A stretch of DNA of 6,173 nt from a bacterium (GTDB taxonomy: Bacteria > Elusimicrobiota > Elusimicrobia > Elusimicrobiales > UBA9959), in contig JAJZVJ010000164.1 in assembly GCA_021845705.1 (NCBI GenBank), positions 1-6,173 of the forward strand. Direction: 5' to 3'. Below, piece after piece: positions 3,230 through 6,173 of this stretch. The first letter of the stretch is position 1, and every line of letters begins with the position of its first letter. The notes below the pieces were generated by a model. The model saw only the letters and a program-made list of their open reading frames with translations, made no database searches and was not told the DNA's origin. The position numbers and the translations under genes were made by a program.

Positions 3230-6173
3230 GGAGGCGGCTACGCGCAGCGCCAGCTGGAACAGGCTGAAATGGTTGAGCGTGGCGGTTATGGTGCGGTCGC
3301 CGATATTTACTTTGGTCTCCAGCGGCAGGCACTGCCCGGAGACCGGGTTATACCGGGCCAGCACTATCTGCGAAGCCTTGGCTATTATGTCGTTCTTCAC
3401 GGCGGCCGGGTCCAGGTCGAAGCGCAACGTAAGCGTTACCGGCTCCTGCGGCTGTTTATTGTCCTGCGAGAAGATGGCTACCCCCACGGGCATAAGCCCT
3501 CCGGCGAGGTACCCGCATTTATTGGCGTCGGAAGAAGAGACGGCTATGTCGGTGGCCGACGCGAAAGTTCCTGAGGGGATGGTAAGAGTTATCCTGCGGT
3601 TATTGGGCAGGTAGCCGTCTATAGTGACGTTCTTGGACGGGTCGCTGGTTCCGCCGATAGAGCCGGATGGCGCGCTTTCGGGGCCGGGCAGGGTAAAGGC
3701 CGCCACGGCCCGTTTCCGCGCCGTTACGCCGTAGCCCGTGCAGCCAAGGGAAATACCTTCCCCGTTGCAGGCCGCGACGTCGAAATAGTAGGAGGTGGAG
3801 GTGAGCAGCCCGCTGACCAGGGTAGTGTCGCCGGTAAACTCCGACCAGAAAGGTATATGGGTCAGGACCGGGGCGGCGAAGACATCTGAGGTCGAACTGC
3901 GCACTTCATATATGGTCCCGGTCGAGTTGCCCGCCGTATCCCAGGCCAGGGTGATCCCGGACATCGAGATATCGGTGGCGGCAAGGCTGGCGGGGACCTT
4001 GGCCAGGGTATATTTAGAGCCCAGGTCCACGGCGGTCCCGGTTATCCCGTCGCCATTTATCGGAGTAAGTGTGAAGTAATACCGCACGTTCGGAAGCAGC
4101 CCGCTGAAGGTCTGCGAATTGCTGGTGGTGGTCCTGGAGGAGATCGATACCCCGGTGGAAAGCGTGACGGCGTAGACGGTCCAGGTGGAGTTCCCGTTGG
4201 TTATCCAGTTAACTGTTATGCTGCTGGTGGTTACGCCCGTGTAAATGTTTGGGGTGCCGGGCAGCGGCTGTACGGTAAGCGTGTATACGGCCGGGGCCAG
4301 GGCCAGCGGGCCGCTTATGGGGCCGAAGCCGGTGGTATCATTGATCGCCGCCACCACGGCGTAGTACTGGTGGTTGGCGGAGAGCCCGGTCTGCGACAGA
4401 TTGTTCTGGGTGGTGGAGCCGACGAAGACCGCGGAAGCGGTGCCGCTGGTCACGTCGTAGACTTCGTAGTAGGTGGCTCCCTGCGCCGCGTCCCAGGACC
4501 AGTTAATGGTGGAACTGCTCAGCGCCTGCCCGGAGAAATTGTTTACGGAACTGACGGTTACGGTAGTGGCGATGTTGCTGAAACCGGTGAGGATCCCCGC
4601 GCCGTTGACGGCCCTGACCCTGAAGTCGTAGGGCTGGTTGGCCGAGAGTTGGGAAATCACCGTGGAAGTGCTCGTGTAATTCACGCTGAACGGCACAGGG
4701 GTGGAGATATCCAGCGCGCTGGAGAACTTGGGGGACACCGTGGGGGCCATGGAAATTTCATAGGTGGTGATAGCGGAGTTGTCGTTCCCGTCCCATTCCA
4801 GCGCCGCGGTTTCGAAACTTGCGGCGGTTACATTGAGGGACGTGGGGGCCGCGGCCAGCGTATAGTAGGTGACGGATTTTGAAAGCGGCCCGTTGCCCCC
4901 GAGATTATAGCCGCCTACCATTATAGAGATGGCCGTATTGGGCGCCAGGCCGGTCTGGGTATAGGAGGCGGTGGCGGTAAAAGCCGCGGTGGTTATAAAA
5001 AGATTGTCCGAGGAGGAATAGATGTTGTAGCCGTCGGCCCCGCCCGGGAACGATATTGAGCCGTCGTTCCAGGTCCAGGTTATGGAACTTGTGCCGAGCA
5101 CCGTGCCTACCGGCACCGACGGAGCGCCGGTCGGGCGCGGCCCTGTCACCTGCACGGCCCGCCCGTCCGAGAAGACGCCGTTGGCGGCGACGCGCATGGT
5201 GTACCAGCCGTGCGGCATCACTGCGGGCAGGTTAGGGGTGATTATGGTGATGGAGGAAAGCGTGCTCTCCCATGAAGTATTCGGGCCGCCGTAGATAGAA
5301 TAGATCCTGGTGGAAAGGTCGATCATGAAGCCGCTGGGGTTGTCCATCTGCTGCATGTAGACCCGGGGATTGCTGAAGGAAGAATTCGCGGAAGCGGCGC
5401 CGCCGCCGGAAGCTTCGGTAATGCCGTGGAAATTGGAAGTGTCGCTGAGCAGGGTGGCCATGTCGCCGTTGTTGAACAGGGCGGTGACGGTGGAAATAAC
5501 CGCCTGCCTGGTGGTTTCGGCCGCAAGCCCGTTCATGTCCGGGTAAAAATTAAAATTGATGATTTCCGTGGTGTTGAGGTATTTGGAGCCGTCCCAGCCG
5601 CCTATAGTCACCAGCATATTGTCTTTGGTCATCAGGGAGGTGTGATGCGTTCTGCCTGAGGCCGCACCCTGGATTGTCCAGCTGATATAGTCCGGATCAT
5701 AGCCCTCGGGGACGGACTGGACCGTGCCGCGCATTTCTCCGCCGGTGAGCATTAATTTTCCGTTAGGAAGCAGGACGGTGCGGTGGTTGGCCCTGTTGAC
5801 GTTAAGTCTGATCGGCTTCCCTTTGGGGTCGAGAGGTATCGACCAGGCCGCGCCGTTGTAAATTTCAAAATATTTCATGCTGTCAATGCCGTCGGACCCA
5901 CCCGTGACTATTACGTTGCCGTCACGGAGGAGGTTCGCGGTGTGCGCGTACCTGGCTATGTTCATGTCGGACGCCGGGCTGAAGGTGTGGGTAAGGTAAT
6001 TGTAGATCTCCACGGATTTAAGGGGGCCGAGCGCGTTGATGCCCCCGGCCATAAGCACATTGCCGTTCTTAAGCAGGGTGGCCGTATGCTGGGCCCTGCC
6101 GTTGGTCACAGACCCGATATTCATCCAGTAAGAAGAGGACGAAATATAAATTTCAGCGGTGGCCGTATAGGTG
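2960..6173 (-). CDS. Large secreted kelch/fibronectin-III surface protein with T9SS-like C-terminal domain (partial, N-terminus outside window)
   Basis: At least 1070 residues are visible. The ATG at 6124 is not the start: no ribosome site precedes it, the frame stays open to the edge, and the 16 upstream residues (TYTATAEIYISSSSYW) complete a kelch-type unit. Numbering from that Met, kelch-like repeats fill about 10-191 with Gly-Gly pairs at 27-28, 75-76, 128-129 and 175-176. An Ig-like early-set domain with PHGWYTMRVAANGVFS follows (about 250-328), then five fibronectin-III-like repeats (about 331-805). A ZU5-like module (about 840-957) ends in NHFSLFQLAL. The C-terminal domain (966-1054) has YPNPF, IRIYTLSGEKVW, WKGVNKSG and ASGIYLVVI, matching FlgD-Ig/type IX sorting domains. 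It probably acts outside the cell in adhesion or glycan/protein binding; no catalytic motif is evident. Only four cysteines are visible (786, 795, 870, 932). A signal peptide is expected beyond the edge. It is co-directional with the PorV-like gene 2 nt downstream. Confidence 0.9.
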   Translation of the reverse strand, partial: TYTATAEIYISSSSYWMNIGSVTNGRAQHTATLLKNGNVLMAGGINALGPLKSVEIYNYLTHTFSPASDMNIARYAHTANLLRDGNVIVTGGSDGIDSMKYFEIYNGAAWSIPLDPKGKPIRLNVNRANHRTVLLPNGKLMLTGGEMRGTVQSVPEGYDPDYISWTIQGAASGRTHHTSLMTKDNMLVTIGGWDGSKYLNTTEIINFNFYPDMNGLAAETTRQAVISTVTALFNNGDMATLLSDTSNFHGITEASGGGAASANSSFSNPRVYMQQMDNPSGFMIDLSTRIYSIYGGPNTSWESTLSSITIITPNLPAVMPHGWYTMRVAANGVFSDGRAVQVTGPRPTGAPSVPVGTVLGTSSITWTWNDGSISFPGGADGYNIYSSSDNLFITTAAFTATASYTQTGLAPNTAISIMVGGYNLGGNGPLSKSVTYYTLAAAPTSLNVTAASFETAALEWDGNDNSAITTYEISMAPTVSPKFSSALDISTPVPFSVNYTSTSTVISQLSANQPYDFRVRAVNGAGILTGFSNIATTVTVSSVNNFSGQALSSSTINWSWDAAQGATYYEVYDVTSGTASAVFVGSTTQNNLSQTGLSANHQYYAVVAAINDTTGFGPISGPLALAPAVYTLTVQPLPGTPNIYTGVTTSSITVNWITNGNSTWTVYAVTLSTGVSISSRTTTSNSQTFSGLLPNVRYYFTLTPINGDGITGTAVDLGSKYTLAKVPASLAATDISMSGITLAWDTAGNSTGTIYEVRSSTSDVFAAPVLTHIPFWSEFTGDTTLVSGLLTSTSYYFDVAACNGEGISLGCTGYGVTARKRAVAAFTLPGPESAPSGSIGGTSDPSKNVTIDGYLPNNRRITLTIPSGTFASATDIAVSSSDANKCGYLAGGLMPVGVAIFSQDNKQPQEPVTLTLRFDLDPAAVKNDIIAKASQIVLARYNPVSGQCLPLETKVNIGDRTITATLNHFSLFQLALRVAASDLSNVLIYPNPFYPNRGNGFVTIDKIPANAKIRIYTLSGEKVWEAAADTTGMIIWKGVNKSGYLVASGIYLVVIDSYSGKKVFKVAVER
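2963..2969 (-). promoter_or_regulatory. Ribosome binding site of the PorV-like gene, embedded in the upstream coding sequence
   Basis: GGAAAGG on the minus strand lies 5 nt before the ATG at 2957 and is formed by the last sense codons (Glu-Arg, GAA AGG) of the large surface-protein gene, just before its TAA. Ribosomes finishing the upstream gene would sit on this site, so the two proteins are likely coupled in translation. Confidence 0.7.
3710..5134 (-). repeat. Tandem array of about five divergent fibronectin-III-like repeats
   Basis: Within the large surface protein, five units of roughly 90-100 residues start near 5134, 4855, 4552, 4276 and 4003. Each has an early SSITW-type strand with a conserved Trp (ITWTWND, AALEWDGND, INWSWDAAQG, ITVNWITNGNS, ITLAWDTAGNS), a central Tyr-x-[IV] strand and a late LxPNxxYxFxVxxxN strand (for example LSANQPYDFRVRAVNGAG). 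The units differ strongly in sequence, so this is an old array, not a recent duplication. Confidence 0.75.
5552..6172 (-). repeat. Kelch-like repeats forming part of a beta-propeller
   Basis: Four clear units are visible, each with Arg-x-x-His-(Thr), a LL-x-[ND]G-x-[VL] strand and a Gly-Gly pair: RAQHTATLLKNGNVLMAGG, RYAHTANLLRDGNVIVTGG, RANHRTVLLPNGKLMLTGG and RTHHTSLMTKDNMLVTIGG. The end of a further unit (AEIY...W) lies upstream of 6124. A propeller usually needs six or seven blades, so two or more probably lie beyond the right edge. Confidence 0.8.

Noticed and set aside
3710..5134. Recent tandem duplication in the fibronectin-III region
   Set aside because: The units share fold-type residues only; I see no long near-identical nucleotide repeats.
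3219..5659. Several plus-strand open frames of 70-170 codons and a short minus-strand frame within the large surface-protein gene
   Set aside because: The kelch, fibronectin-III and sorting-domain motifs are continuous in the minus frame chosen, and none of the alternatives has a ribosome site with a plausible product.

Overview
The window is a gene-dense, GC-rich bacterial segment in which every supported gene lies on the minus strand, so genes are transcribed from high to low coordinates. The mix of a PorV/PorQ-like outer-membrane protein, a large kelch/fibronectin-III surface protein ending in a type IX-secretion-like C-terminal domain, and a DksA/TraR-type regulator with a Lys/Ala/Pro-rich tail fits a Gram-negative (diderm) lineage that uses a type IX-like export route. 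Elusimicrobiota or a related uncultured phylum of the Bacteroidota/FCB type would suit. This placement is inferred from gene content only; there is no rRNA or other marker here.

Layout in transcription order. (1) 6173-2960: a very large secreted multidomain protein whose reading frame stays open through the right edge, so its true start and signal peptide lie outside. It holds kelch repeats, an Ig-like early-set domain, about five fibronectin-III-like repeats, a ZU5-like domain and a FlgD-Ig/T9SS-type C-terminal domain. (2) 2957-1905: a PorV/PorQ-family beta-barrel protein. It starts 2 nt after the preceding stop, and its ribosome binding site sits inside the last codons of the upstream gene. 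(3) 1904-1761: an intergenic spacer with a striking Y-shaped (three-way junction) inverted repeat at 1815-1877 and a strong sigma70-type promoter facing speD. (4) 1760-1407: speD, a pyruvoyl-dependent S-adenosylmethionine decarboxylase. (5) 1371-397: an aminopropyltransferase of the SpeE superfamily, closest in motifs to the thermospermine synthase (ACL5)-like branch. (6) 301-1: the N-terminal part of a TraR/DksA-family protein that runs out of the left edge.

Functionally there are two modules. The right-hand pair suggests a cell-surface protein co-expressed with an outer-membrane partner of the PorV type, which in type IX secretion receives substrates carrying C-terminal sorting domains. The middle pair makes a polyamine: SpeD produces decarboxylated S-adenosylmethionine and the aminopropyltransferase uses it to extend a di- or triamine. 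No decarboxylase supplying the acceptor amine is in the window.

I did not find CRISPR arrays, tRNA/rRNA genes, insertion sequences or phage genes. The most unexplained element is the Y-shaped palindrome between the two modules. The most interesting gene-level points are the tight PorV/surface-protein coupling and the altered DxxDP motif of the aminopropyltransferase. I see no clear case for a wholly new biological system here.
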